A stretch of DNA of 64,000 bases from Pisaster brevispinus. Lineage: Eukaryota > Echinodermata > Asteroidea > Forcipulatida > Asteriidae. Below are positions 36,924 to 48,155 of this stretch, piece after piece. The stretch covers positions 6,891,630 to 6,955,629 of the forward strand of contig JAMKCF010000007.1 of the NCBI GenBank assembly GCA_023634235.1, in the 5' to 3' direction. Within the stretch, counting starts at the first letter, position 1. The number at the start of each line of letters is the position of its first letter. The notes beneath the pieces were generated by a model. It saw only the letters and a program-made list of their open reading frames with translations, had not been told where the DNA came from and searched no databases. Both the position numbers and the translations under genes were made by a program.

Positions 36924-37277
36924 TATGGTGGCCCTGAAGGGACATCGCATATCGCAAACGTGTGCGCATACGTATGCGATGTCGCGAAATAAATCGCGAA
37001 TATGTGCGCACACGTATGCAATGTCGTGAAACAATTCGCGAATATGTGCGCACACGTATGCAATGTCGTGAAACAATTCGCGAATATGTGCGCACACGTG
37101 TGCAATGTCGTGAAACAATTCGCGAATATGTGCGCACACTTGTGCAATGTCGTGAAACAATTCGCGAATATGTGCGCACACGTGTGCAATGTCGTGAAAC
37201 AATTCGCGAATATGTGCGCACACGTTTGCGAATTCATTTGCAATGTCGATATGCGATGTCCCTTCAGGGCCACCATA
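36924..37277. mobile_element. 354-bp TIR element enclosing a 42-bp tandem array
   Basis: Termini 36924-36954 and 37247-37277 are perfect 31-bp inverted repeats (start TATGGTGGCCCTGAAGGGAC). GACAAG on both sides (36918-36923 and 37278-37283) is the likely target duplication; it could be read as up to 8 bp (tagacaag) if the terminal TA is shared. The interior is a 42-bp tandem array. It lies in RhoGEF intron 6. Confidence 0.88.
36961..37254. repeat. 42-bp tandem repeat, seven units
   Basis: Unit starts (TGTGCGCA) fall at 36961, 37003, 37045, 37087, 37129, 37171 and 37213, a strict 42-bp period. The first unit is divergent, and later units differ by one or two bases (cacacgtatg, cacacgtgtg, cacacttgtg). 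Because 42 is a multiple of 3, all six frames stay open, giving up to 199 codons; these are not genes. Confidence 0.95.
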
Positions 37278-38334
37278 GACAAGGGTGAACAGAAGGGGGG
37301 GGTGTTGAGAGATGGGGAGAGGTACTGTAAAGAGGTAAATATTTTGAAAATCTAAATGTGTAAAAGAGAAAAACTGTATGAAACAGGTACAGGCATGGTA
37401 AATGTATAAATCCGTGGGTAAAGAGTGGGATAAGAGTTGCAAAGTACTTCTTTTAATTTTATAAGTGCAACTTTGTAAGATTGCAAAAATCAGAGGAAAT
37501 GGCCAGTTACACAAATTTTTTTACAGTTTTTTTCCCCCTCAATTTCTATGGTTCTGTTACAAATTCAAGGACACTTGCTGATCAGCTTCAAAGTTGCATC
37601 TAGGCCCAATATTCAAAAATTGTGGTACACAACCAGGGGATGCCTCAAAAGCAAAATCAATGAGGGAACATGAATATTGCACACCTGACCACACAGCTAC
37701 AATGCTCCAGAGTTTAAGAAAAATGCTGGGTTCTTAACAAAGGTTGAGGGACAGGTGAACAACCGCTGAGACGATGCCCCTCTGAAGTGTAAACAAGCAT
37801 TTGTCTCTTTACGAACCAAAAGTGTTCACTTCACTGGACATCCGGTTTGGGTGATGAAAACGATCGTCTCCATGGATACCAGCTGCTAATTACCAGAGTC
37901 ATCTTCGGGTCAAGACTGACCATCTGGCTCTCAACCTCCGAGGTCCTCTTCGCTTGATTTAAAAGTTTTACCGTCATCCCAACCTTGGGTTACAGTCACG
38001 TTTCTCCGGTCGGTTATATTATGATCGTTCTGCATGTGTTTTATTTCGAGGGGTATTCATAAACTACCTGTGAGGTAGCTCAAGGATTGTCAGGCCTGAA
38101 ATTACACAGAGGCCACCGGAGACCGTGGCTTCCGTTGCCCCTGGTCTTGGCCTTGGTGCCAGGCGCGGTTCTAGAGCCAATATTTTTTGGGGGGCTCGAC
38201 CCTTGGCACATGGCGCCACCCTCTACTACTCTACTTCTTTTTCAATTTGTTCTCTTTCTCCCTTACATTTTGTTACAAATTTGTTTATTAAATTTTTATT
38301 TCATTTCTTTATTTCTTTATTCATTTATTATTAT

Positions 38335-38374
38335 TATGTGTGTGTGTGTGTGTGTGTGTGTGTGGGGGGGGGGG
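38335..38374 (+). repeat. (TG)n microsatellite followed by a G-run
   Basis: About 12 TG units run into ten or more G residues. It lies in RhoGEF intron 6, about 330 bp downstream (minus sense) of exon 6. Confidence 0.95.
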
Positions 38375-38705
38375 TACTAAGGCCCCCAATTGACCACTTG
38401 CTCTGCACCATGTGTGCGAACCATTTCCGCCATTTTGAGAGTCATTTCCTTTGTGTACATTTTGGCGGTCAGGATATAGGCAAGTGTAAATTGTGCTGCG
38501 CGTAGTGAAATGGGTCAATAGGTGATAAGAGGTTTGGAGAAATAAAACAAGAGAAGAGTGTGCTCTGATTTAAGGATGGCTCTTGCGTTGGTTATGGGTG
38601 CCTGAGGACCCTCAGGGGTAGGAGAGGGAGGAGAAGGGGAGAGAAGGGGAGAGGGCATCAATAAAACTATGGGGTAAACACAAACAGTATACGCTTGGTA
38701 CTCAC

Positions 38706-38775
38706 AATCTCATGACTCTGAACTGGCCGTAGTAGCTAGAGTATTCCTCCAGAAACTCCTCTGTAATCAAATCAC
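38706..38775 (-). CDS. RhoGEF exon 6, DH helix with EEYSSYYGQF
   Basis: This 70-nt exon has acceptor CTCCTTGTCCAG| (AG at 38776-38777) and donor |GTGAGT (38700-38705). It completes Gly212, encodes DLITEEFLEEYSSYYGQFRVMR (213-234, shown here as the DH segment with a conserved Y-x-x-Y-x-x-x-F pattern) and leaves TT of codon 235. In the family this helix carries Y-x-x-Y-C/V-x-N. The phase-2 end is completed by the single G that opens exon 7, 7.35 kb away. Confidence 0.92.
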
Positions 38776-39477
38776 CTGGACAAGGAGTAAGAGTTAATAA
38801 AGAGTTATTCAGTCTCAAATATGAAGATATTAAAAATGATAATCTTGACATATATATCTTCATAAAAAAATGAGTTGGGAGAAGTGACTTTCCAAAGGTG
38901 TCTACCACTTAAATGGCAGTTCTAGAGACAGGTTTGTAATCAAAGCGCAAAACAGAAATTATAACATTTTGGAAAATTTCAACAACAAAACAGGCTAAAA
39001 AAAGGCAAGCTTGGAACCAAAGTAAGTAAATTTTGAATGGATAAGAATGCAACTGGGGGTTTTCAGCCATGTTTTTGTTTTGTTTTAATTCGTTTAATTA
39101 AACTGATTTTATTTATGCATTTATACTTATTTTATTTATTTATTTCTCTTTGTATTCTCCTGCATTTGTTTATGATTGTATTTTGCCATGATTTTTGCTG
39201 TTTTTTTTTATCTGAATGAATTCAAATCAAATGAAAATCCATTCTCAGAAATAGCTTCGTAAGTAAAGGTCTATGACAAGCTCAATTAAAAAACCACACA
39301 AACACAAAATACAGGCACTGCCATGACTAAAAGATGTTAAGTCACACCCAGGTGCATGTCTTGACTGTCTTCACTTTTAGTGCCATTTCACTACTCTAAG
39401 AAGTGCATGATTTTGGCGTGGGGCAGCACACAATTTGGTATCTTTAACTCACAAACTGCAATGTTTGGTCAACTCAC

Positions 39478-39523
39478 CGATTGTGGATGTGTTTGGATTC
39501 CAGCTCCGTGCAACTTCTTCAAG
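39478..39523 (-). CDS. RhoGEF exon 5, 46-nt micro-exon of the DH domain
   Basis: This exon is only 46 nt, with acceptor TTTCTGTTTCTAG| (AG at 39524-39525) and donor |GTGAGT (39472-39477). It encodes LEEVARSWNPNTSTI (197-211) and the first base of Gly212. The W followed by a short loop and I-G-D is a common pattern in DH domains (for example W-x-x-x-x-x-I-G-D-I in ECT2-like and FGD-like members). It is too short for ordinary ORF calling and was found by extending the DH reading in phase. Confidence 0.91.
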
Positions 39524-40144
39524 CTAGAAACAGAAAGGAAAACATTAATGATAAGAATAACAAAAGTTGCATGAGGTAATTTTTTTCTTTTATAAACTGA
39601 TGAAAACAAAAAACGATTGGCTAAGAAAATAAGAGGAAATTATTTATCAACTCAAACTTGACAATATACATGCATCAGAAAGTATAGGCAAGCTTGGTCT
39701 ATAACTGACCACACAAAATCACAAACCTTTATTAAGTCTCTACAACAACACCAACAACAACGACAAGCTAAAACAGTTTTCAACTCTGTTATGAGTGTTA
39801 AAGTACAAGTATACATGCCCATAAAACAAAGTATGAGATAAATCTTCTATTTGTGCAAGTTGTTCAAATTAAAACAGTTTAAATTGAATTTTTAAACTGC
39901 ACATAGTTTTTTTCTCGAGTGAATAAATTTTAAAAACCTATTCCAGTAATTTTTTGTAAAGCTACAAGCCCTGCGGTCTTGTTGATTTTCCCTTCAAACT
40001 TGAGCTCTGGAAAGCAATTTTACCTTATTCAGAAAATTTTCTGATTTTCTGATTCAGAAAATCAGAAGGTGAAGCAGGGAAGTAAATTTACAAAAAAAAT
40101 AAGGAAACCCCCCCCCCAAAAAAAAAGCCCCCCCCCCCTTAAAA

Positions 40145-40400
40145 AATGTGGTTGGGATCCCGATATATCCCGCCGGGATTCCCGACATATCCCACCGGGA
40201 TATGTTGGGATAAGTCGGGATGGAGGTATCCCGATGGGATACATCGGGATAGGTTATGTCGGGATCCCAACCCAAGGTGGGACGAGTCGGGATCCCGATG
40301 GAATGGTGGTCAGAATCCTGACCGAAGGCGGGATGAGTTGGGATAAGGTGGGATCCCGATCAGCTCATCCCGGCATTGTTGGGATCCCACCTGTTTGGGG
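40145..40400. repeat. Irregular GGGAT/ATCCC repeat block
   Basis: About 25 copies of GGGAT or ATCCC, often as GGGATCCCGA or TCGGGAT, are spaced by 8-14 bases. Both orientations are mixed, so many short hairpins are possible. It directly follows A/C-run sequence at 40090-40145. Confidence 0.85.
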
Positions 40401-40810
40401 TGGGATATAACACCCCAAACCAAAACCCCCTGAAAACATGACAAATCCTTTTGAATCACAGGCCTAGAACTGAAAGTCTTCAAAAATTAATGTCTACATG
40501 AGCAAAAGTTTGATGAATGGAAACCCCGCTAGAACACCACGGCTCATACTATACATTCCTGATACTTGACTTCAGTCAGGTTGAACCGATTGCATCTGTC
40601 CACAGTTAGTGATCCGTAATGCATTAGGGATATCACAATATTGACTCTCATAGAACCCGGGCCTTCCATCAAGACCACGACTAGAGGTGTCAACGAACTT
40701 CGACTGTTAAAGAGCGGCTCCAAGGTCAAAATTCAGTTTTGGGATGCACTCATTTTCCAATAGATAGAGTCCTTTAGAAAAAGTGGAAAAACTACCATGC
40801 CTTCCAGGGA

Positions 40811-40975
40811 ATCTGCGCTTGCATTGGGTATATGGGTTTGATCTTCTGTTTTTATATGGGTTTGATCTTCTGTTTTTATATGGGTTTGATTTTCCGTTTT
40901 TATATGGGCTTGTTCTTCCATTTTATACGGGTTTTATTTTCCTTTTTTTTGGGGGGGGGGGTTTGATCTTTGGTT
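40811..40975. repeat. 24-bp tandem repeat, about five units
   Basis: The unit is 'tatgggtttgatcttctg' plus 'ttttta'. Early units are near-perfect, later ones degrade into a G-run at about 40947. On the minus strand it reads as THIKTEDQ repeats, an artefact of the 24-bp period. Confidence 0.85.
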
Positions 40976-40983
40976 TTTATGGC

Positions 40984-41652
40984 TGGTATCACGTGGAAAC
41001 CCACCACAGGCTGCAACGAAGTACCATACCTTCCCGTCTTGCATTAGGTGCATGGGTTTCTTCTGTTTGTACAATTGGTATTATGTGGAAACCCACCACA
41101 GACTGCCACAAAGTACCATACCTTCCAGGCTAGCATTGGGTGCATGGGTTTTTTCTGTTTGTACAGCTAGTATTATGTGGAAACCCACCACAGACTGCCA
41201 CAAAGTACCATACCTTCCAGGCTAGCATTGGGTGCATGGGTTTCTTCTGTTTGTACAATTGGCATTATGTGGAAACCCACTACAGACTGCCACAAAGTAC
41301 CATACCTTCCAGGCTATTGGGTGCATGGGTTTCTTCTGTTTGTACAATTGGTATTATGTGGAAACCCACCACAGACTGCCACAAAGTACCATACCTTCCA
41401 GGCTAGCATTGGGTGCATGGGTTTCTTCTGTTTGTACAGCTGGTATTATGTGGAAACCCACCATAGACTGCCACAAAGTACCATACCTTCCAGGCTAGCA
41501 CTAGGTACATGGGTTTCTTCTGTTTGTACAATTGGCATTATGTGGAAACCCACCATAGACTGCCACAAAGTACCTCACCTTCCATGCTAGCATTGTTGGG
41601 TGCATGGGGGTTCTTCTGTTTGTACAGCTGGTATAATGTGGAAACCCTAGGG
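40984..41652. repeat. 92-bp minisatellite, seven units plus a partial
   Basis: Unit starts ('tggtattatgtggaaaccc') fall at 40984, 41076, 41168, 41260, 41349, 41441, 41533 and 41629: spacing 92 with single 89 and 96 exceptions. Identity between units is high (over about 93 percent by eye). All frames stay partly open, giving spurious ORFs of up to 137 codons. Confidence 0.93.
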
Positions 41653-42046
41653 TTTGTGTACTGTGGACTTGGACTCCACTGTCTCTTGTGGTATTTTGTG
41701 GCATGGGCCAGTTGATCAGGTTTAAGAGACACCGATAGTAATAGGAATCATTCACTTACATGTATAACAGATGGACAATATTTCACCCATTATGTAAGAA
41801 GAAGACGTTTCCTATAGTAGCACTATACCCCCACCCCTCCCCCACCCTAGCCATCGTCACTATATATATATATCATATAGCATTTCATGGTATTAAACTT
41901 ATTTTTACTATATATTATCATTTATTCGTCTATATATTATCATTTATTCGTCCAATATTTCCACAAACAGTACAATATGATATAATATGACATAGTGTAA
42001 AATAGTACAAGAAACAACGGATGTATTCTTTAAAAGTCTTGAAAAA

Positions 42047-42166
42047 TAGCATTAGCTGTTGCAAACTGCTTATCAACCAAAAGGACCTATGGTATAAATG
42101 CAAAAAAAAAAAGTAGTGGCCTGACGTTTCGACCCTAGCAGATCGAGCCTTTCTCAAAGGCTAAAA
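42047..42166. mobile_element. Fold-back MITE family A, half copy
   Basis: It has one arm only, with its outer sequence 'gctgttgcaaactgcttat' and 'aaggacctatggtataaatgc' leading into 'gtggcctgacgtttcgacc'. It matches the outer end of the copy at 54452-54631 in inverse order. Confidence 0.65.
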
Positions 42167-42737
42167 AAAAACCCCAAAAAACCAAAAATACAACAATCTT
42201 CTGATACCTCGAACCACTGTAAACCAAAATGCATTACTGATGTTGAAATGGAAGCAGTAACACTGACAAATCAAAGCAAGAACAACTTATAAAATCAGAC
42301 AAGACAAGCCCATTCTAAAGATAGCCAGGATGAATAAAAGTGAACCTAACCACTGTTGACTCAAAAGCATTTCAATCCAATCTTCAGAATGGGAATTGAA
42401 TCTCAAACAAACAGTTATAAAACAACGAAAGGAAAACTTTGGAAATAAAAACTTATGCAGTTAGACCTAAATCTAAACGTCTGTGGTGGTTTGCCCATTG
42501 CGCCAGCGTTTGACAGATGGCTGTAATACATTCACAAGCCAGATCTCTGATTGCGCAGGAGGTTTTACTGCCATCAAAATTAGCTTTTCAACTTGCCTGG
42601 GGACTCGGTGTTGACCTCCATGGTACACTGTAAATCATTATCAATCTAGATGAAAAGCGGGAACCAGGGACGTCTTTTACCCCACAGATAGCTCTGGTAG
42701 TATACTGAGGTGACCCGGGGACACACATTTTCATATG

Positions 42738-43425
42738 ACAGAAGGGTGAGAGCCATTGCTGTCAACAAAAGGTCTGAAACTATGATCCAAATTTGAGGAG
42801 GTATGTTGAAATTGTGTTGTTTTTTTTCCCCACCATGTTGTGGTCCCAGGTGTGCATGCATAGATTGCAAGGAGCTTCTGGGGAGCAGTAGCCTCATCAG
42901 TGATACAGAAGTAGATCAAAGAGCATTGTTTTCTTTAATGTCTGACGAAAGTAAGAGAGAATTTTCACCAAGCAGACACGGCCGAGCGGTCACACGCACC
43001 GGACTCAAGCTCTGGTGTTTTCTGATCAGCAGAGTGTGGGTTCGAGTGCCGGTCTGGACACTTGTGTCCTTATAAAAGTAAAAACCATTATGGGTTGGTC
43101 CTTTTGATGGGACATAAAGCCGTAAGTCCCACGAAAAAGAAAGCCAGTACGCTTACTGTTAACAGAAGGGGTTCACCCCAGAGTTTTCTGGTTGGCTCTA
43201 TCGCGCCACAGCACCTTGTAAACCAATTACAAGGTGCTACCCTATGCATGTAAACAATTTAAATGGGTCTCATATTTGGAACATAACTCCACATACCTAG
43301 TGAGAAAAAAAAATACTGAGCGCTTTGATCCACCCTCTGGTGTCTAAACCACTATATATAAGAACTGCATACTATTATTATTTATATCAAATAGGTCTGA
43401 ATTCAGGGTCAAAAAAAGTGTCCAA
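42738..43425. repeat. Dispersed repeat family G, copy 4, interrupted by SINE-3
   Basis: The family blocks run to about 42970 ('cagaagtagatcaaagagc') and resume at about 43395 ('ggtctgaattcagggtc'). SINE-3 at 42973-43387 fills the gap. Confidence 0.65.
42973..43387 (+). mobile_element. SINE-3 (tRNA-Leu-like), full copy
   Basis: The head at 42973-43050 starts 'cggccgagcggtcacacgc', has CAA at the anticodon place (Leu-like), a long variable arm and box B 'gggttcgagtgccgg'. The body has 'gatgggacataaagccgta' and 'cagcaccttgtaaacca'. The 3' end is 'gagcgctttgatccacc...' with ATT repeats. It is inserted into a copy of repeat family G, which continues at 43395. Confidence 0.82.
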
Positions 43426-44213
43426 ATTCCCTATCCCTTATACTAGTTACTTGTATAATGTCGGCGCACTTGAATCAATCTGAAAGCAGGGGGCTATTTC
43501 ATGGAGCTACTATTCCAAAAATGCTGGATGATAAATGTCTGCAAAATGAGAAGGACAAAAAAAGAAAAGACTGAAAAAGAGTTGGGACCCAGACAACAAA
43601 AAAACACCCATGAAATGGTACAGTAACGTCACACAATTGCTGTGTAACTCTTACATGTATAGGCATACACATCAATCACTTTTTGGATACAGTTTTTTTT
43701 TTCTCCTCAACAATTTGCACATTTTTAAAAAGGAATTTATGATGACAATGCCCTGGATGATTTACGACCAACAGGGTAGCACACGTGCCTACAGGTACAG
43801 TGTACAGGTGCAGTTCAACGACAGAAATCAATCCGGGTCTCACTTTCCAGGGCAAGCTTAAATACACCCTCGTGTAACCTGTGACATCACATGTTTACAA
43901 AAGAGCCGCAGAGCATGGACTTTCTGCAGGCACGAGTCGTCTACAGCTCAATGGAAGAAAACATTCGGCTAAATGTTCCATTTTATGGAGATAGCATCGT
44001 CTAGATTTTTATCAACTTTTGATATATACGAAGAAAGGGGACACATTTCAAAACTTGTTTAGTAAGCTTTGACTTTTATAGTCTTGAACTAATTATGTGG
44101 AAATTATGACACAAAATGTAAACTATCCGGCATGACCAGTGTAGTTTTTTGCCTGCCAGAAAGGCCTTCGATTGTACAAGGTCACTCTTTTGTTTTAAAC
44201 GGAGATTACATAT

Positions 44214-44449
44214 GGCCTATAGAAGTTCCCAATAGACGCCATCTTTACGGGCAACTTGCATTTTGGCTTGCAGGTGTGTCAAACGCTCAAATTATTAACG
44301 CAGCCGCTCTGTTTACCAACCAATCATGCAGTGAGTTTTGTGAAATTTGCGCATGCTGCACGCTGTTCTCACGCGAAACGCATGGCTGTGTGTTCCAAAT
44401 TGCCCGTAAAGATGGCCGATTTACGTCATATTGCAACCTATCTATAGGC
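44214..44449. mobile_element. TIR-like repeat R, uninterrupted copy
   Basis: 'gcctatagaagttcccaata' at the start faces 'ctatctataggc' at the end. 'gccatctttacgggcaa' near the left end is repeated inverted near the right end. The second copy at 61450-62330 contains a later insertion, so this copy shows the empty site (TTTACCAACCAATC near 44311-44324). Confidence 0.72.
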
Positions 44450-44675
44450 AGCTGATATCTATGTTCTTGAGTACAAGAGGTCATGGGTTCGAACCCCCTC
44501 CTGATTACATACCAGTGTTGTTGGTGGAGAAAGGAAAAAAAACCAACATAATCTAAAAAAGTATAAACTTTCTAGCTGTCAATCATTTTATAATCGCTCT
44601 GGAAGTCAGCCAAACCATACCGTACTTGTCTTCAGTGAAAGGGAAAATTGCATCAATTACGATTTTTTTTCTTTT

Positions 44676-45032
44676 TTAAAGGGAAGGTATATGTTTTGTA
44701 ATGAGTCTGAAAATTAATGGCAATAAAAACTTACTTGGTAAGAAGTACAGCAGCTTTGGATAGTATAATGCATTTTGAGAAACGCTTCACTTCAAAGTAC
44801 TGCGGTTATGGTCACTTTTCATCCCCCAAAATTTGAATCTGAGAAGCGTTACGGCCGTAACGCTTCTCAGATCGTGTATTCCTGCGTGGAAATATTCGCT
44901 CCGTTTTTTCGGTGATGTCTCAAAAACGCGACCGTGAAATTTTCACAGGTTAGTTTGATTGTATACACCTACATTTATATAAGTTAAACAAATCAAACGG
45001 TTCCAAAATCCAAAGGTATTCTTTGCCTTTAA
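44676..45032 (+). mobile_element. MITE family C, copy 4 with a perfect internal palindrome
   Basis: This 357-bp copy has both TIRs. Its centre holds a perfect 32-bp palindrome at 44839-44870 (CTGAGAAGCGTTACGG and its exact complement). The other copies keep only an imperfect version (for example 'gagaagcgtttcggccgtaacg' near 812). It lies in RhoGEF intron 4. Confidence 0.8.
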
Positions 45033-45507
45033 GAAGGGCCCAGTTCATTCTCTGCCTATACTACTAGGCAATCTACAGGTGAAACACCTCCTGAGCAGTT
45101 AACCTTGGTGGCACTTGTATGAATTTGTCAAGTCTGCCACTAAAAGACCATCAACATAAACTGCAGCCCCTTTGGGTTGACTACGGTACTAGAGCTGCAT
45201 CCATAAAGCCCATCATAAAAAGGTGTGCGTGTGTGTTTGTGTGTGGGTGAAACGCTAAAATGTACTACAATGTCTCATGGTCATTCAATGTCGTCGTAAT
45301 TCCAGTCAGTGACATAACCCGTTGTCCTTGCAGCAGTCACCAGAAATAATGACTGGTGGACACAGCTTTAACACTTTGAGGCAACCCACTCCTTTTTTCC
45401 AAGAATTCCAAGAAATATCCTTTCACAATTAAAGTTGACACCAGAGGGAATAATTCCAGGCTGGACCCATCCCTCTATTAATCATAGTAAATAAATAGAA
45501 ATGCAAA

Positions 45508-45620
45508 AAAATAGTTAGTGGCCTGATGACGTAACTTCGACCCTAGCAGAGTCTTTCTCGAAGGCTAAATGACAACACTACAAACATAAACAGGTACATG
45601 TATACATGTAACAAAAGCAG
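45508..45620. mobile_element. Fold-back MITE family A, half copy
   Basis: 'gtggcctgatgacgtaact', with a small insertion, is followed by 'cgaccctagcagagtcttt' and 'aaggctaaatgacaac'. The right arm is missing. Confidence 0.65.
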
Positions 45621-47621
45621 TCAAGTGGAACTAGATGATGGAGAGGAAAATACACAGAGAAAGCAGGAGGCTGAATAGAAAGGAGGGTAACTAAAGGGAG
45701 GGAGATTTAAATTGGGGGGAAGGGGCTGGTTGACCACAAGAGGTGGGGAACACAAATAAATAGAACGGCAATGCTAAATCTTCCAGGCAGAACTCCTTAC
45801 TTTGCCAAAGTCCCTCAAAAAGAAAGGAAAGAAACAAATTCACAAGGATTTTGAAGGGCTGAGGCATGATCATGATTACATACCACTTTATGTTTCCTTT
45901 ATTTAAAGGTTTCCATTGCATTTTACTTTTGGGGTTTTTCCTCTTTTGCAGGAGTTGTAGATTGGTATGACATATATCCTTCCTCACTATTATTCAATTC
46001 AACAACATTTGTTTCCGTTTCACAAATCCCAAGTACAGGTATCGGTATACATAAAAAAAAATCATGATGTTCATAAAATCAGAATACGCTCATGAAATAT
46101 AAAAGTAGGCACGGGGCAGAGTTAGTGACTAAATGGAGGCAAGTTCCAGTAAGTGTTTGCTTCAGTTGGGGATGCAATACAAAACAAGACAAGAAAGACT
46201 GACGTTAAGACAGACATGCTTTGGAGAGCTACATTGTGGGCTTTCCACAGGTGTTGTCTATGATCCCTTTTCTTTAATCTTTCCTGTTAAAAACATTGTG
46301 GGCTTCACCCCACAATGTAAAAAAAAGCCCACAACTACACATCCTACCTAAAACTCACCCCACTATGTATCTCTCGTCCGCCCACAGACAGACAGCCCGA
46401 CAGACAAGACAAACAAGACAGACAAGACAGCAACAAAACACTTTTTAGTAAACTGCAAATTTTACATGAATAGATTTAAGTTATTATACAAAGATAATTC
46501 AATTGGCATGAATAAAATGCAGAAAAATAGCTCACAAGGGATACATTTACAGGTAGGCTTTAACTTCACATGACTGTAAACGAAAACCCAAACTGACAAC
46601 CATGACTTAAAAAAATGTCCACACCATTCAGATACCATTCAGATAGTAAGGAAAGCAGGGCGAAAAAAAGAAAAAAAAGAAAGTTGGTCAAAGGGCCCCA
46701 TAAGTCAGTCACAACAACGCCTCCAACCAAAGGACTACCTGAGGGAGTGACAGACAAGGATGGTTGGCAATGGAATTTGGGTCTTATGCCAAGATTCTTC
46801 AACCACAGGGCAGTCTGCTCTCCTACAGTTAAAAAACAACCAACCAAACCCAATCACAGCCAAGAATGCGTGTGAATCGTAATCTCATGGGTAATATAGT
46901 TACAGGTTCACTTCAAGGTTGAGATGATGGGATACCACAGATACTTTCCATCCCAGGTTTTTAGAGTACCTCTGTCATTTTACAAGTTCCACATTCTTTT
47001 CTTTTTTTTCTTCTTTTTTTTTACGGTGAGTTGCAAAGAATTTCTCTCAGCTTTCCCAGTGGAATCAGCGAATACAAAGAAAGTCCGTATTTGGATAGAA
47101 AATAATGGAGTCAAACTCCAAAGTCTTGGCAAATTAAATAATACTGTGTACCCTAAGATCAACCCCCCCCCCAAAAAAAAAAATTCTAATTTTTGCACTG
47201 CCATGCATAGCTGTAAATTACTAACTGCAAATTACAAGTTCTATACAAAGAAACAATGACTGCAGTCCAGGCATACACAAGTTCAAAGCTGACTACCCAG
47301 ACTTCATTTTGGTCACAACTTGAACTTTCACAAAGGTCATTTAAAGGTCATGTGCCGTTTGTTGTAACCGACACAATGCGATAACAATATGCGTTATAAA
47401 TAGCTCCCATTCAATTGGCCCTGCAAATACAGCCAAAAAAAAGTCAGGTTGATTTAATTGGACACTAGGGTTAAGCCATAAAAAGCTGTGTGCAGTAAAA
47501 CCCAAACAAATAATATCAAAACAAAAAATCCAATCAATTGTACATAAAATTATATTATTTTATAGCATTAAAAGGACTCTTTTACGCAGCTATCTAACAT
47601 AATAATTATTGTAATCCCCTT
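45621..47621. other. Intronic, mostly unique
   Basis: A hairpin 'acattgtgggcttcaccccacaatgt' (halves at 46290-46316) and (GACA)n-like text at 46384-46430. Nothing coding is supported. Confidence 0.45.
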
Positions 47622-48155
47622 TACTGGCATTTCCCAGGTTGTATGGTTACCCAGGCCTGATCCCTGGCTATGCGGCAGTATTCCGTTTAGGTTATATGAC
47701 TTCGGACTGACACCAGCCCCCCCCCCCCAAGATGTTCACAAAAATAACAACACAACATCGGGCTAGAAAGCTCAGTTGGTAGGGCACCTGAATTAATAGA
47801 TGTTAATTTTGCATCGGGGATAAAGAATATTAATTTTGGTTTTACACCCTTACACCGATGTCTGTTAGCACTGTATACTCAGTACTTTCCTGAGTTCTAT
47901 GAAAAAAATCACTGTGAAAAAAACTGCCTCTAGCTACCGGGCAATCTCGGTGGTCTAAGTTGGTAAGACACTGCTCTAGAATTGCCTGTGATTTTTTTCA
48001 CAGAACTCGGGAAAGTACTGAGTATACAGTGCTAACACACATCGGTGTAAGGGTAAAACCAAATTTAATATGCACCTGAATTAATTGCAGAAGTTGCAAG
48101 TTCATATCCTGCTCTGGTAAATTTTCCTGTGTTCAACACAAATTTTTTTTTACTC
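47622..48155 (+). mobile_element. SINE-1 copy split by an inverted SINE-2 pair
   Basis: The long-form 5' blocks (with 'ccaggttgtatggttaccc' and a C-run) lead into the head at 47757. The head stops after CACCTGAATTAAT (47785-47797), and resumes after an identical 13-bp copy at 48073-48085, continuing to box B and 'gtgttcaacacaaat'. The 13-bp repeat is the target-site duplication of the insert at 47798-48072. Confidence 0.8.
47798..48072. mobile_element. Inverted pair of SINE-2 units
   Basis: The left half (about 47835-47915) is the reverse complement of the right half (about 47990-48065): 'cagtactttcctgagttct' against 'agaactcgggaaagtactg'. Between them is a degenerate tRNA-like head ('tcggtggtctaagttggtaagac'). 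Flanking CACCTGAATTAAT duplications show that it arrived as one 275-bp unit. Confidence 0.78.

Noticed and set aside
36890..37514. Open frames of 103-199 codons on both strands
   Set aside because: They are products of the 42-bp tandem repeat, whose period is divisible by 3; all frames stay open together.
40733..41755. ORFs of 62-137 codons with repeated THIKTEDQ or WYYVETHHRLPQS peptides
   Set aside because: They are artefacts of the 24-bp and 92-bp tandem arrays; different frames give equally long peptides and there is no start or splice support.
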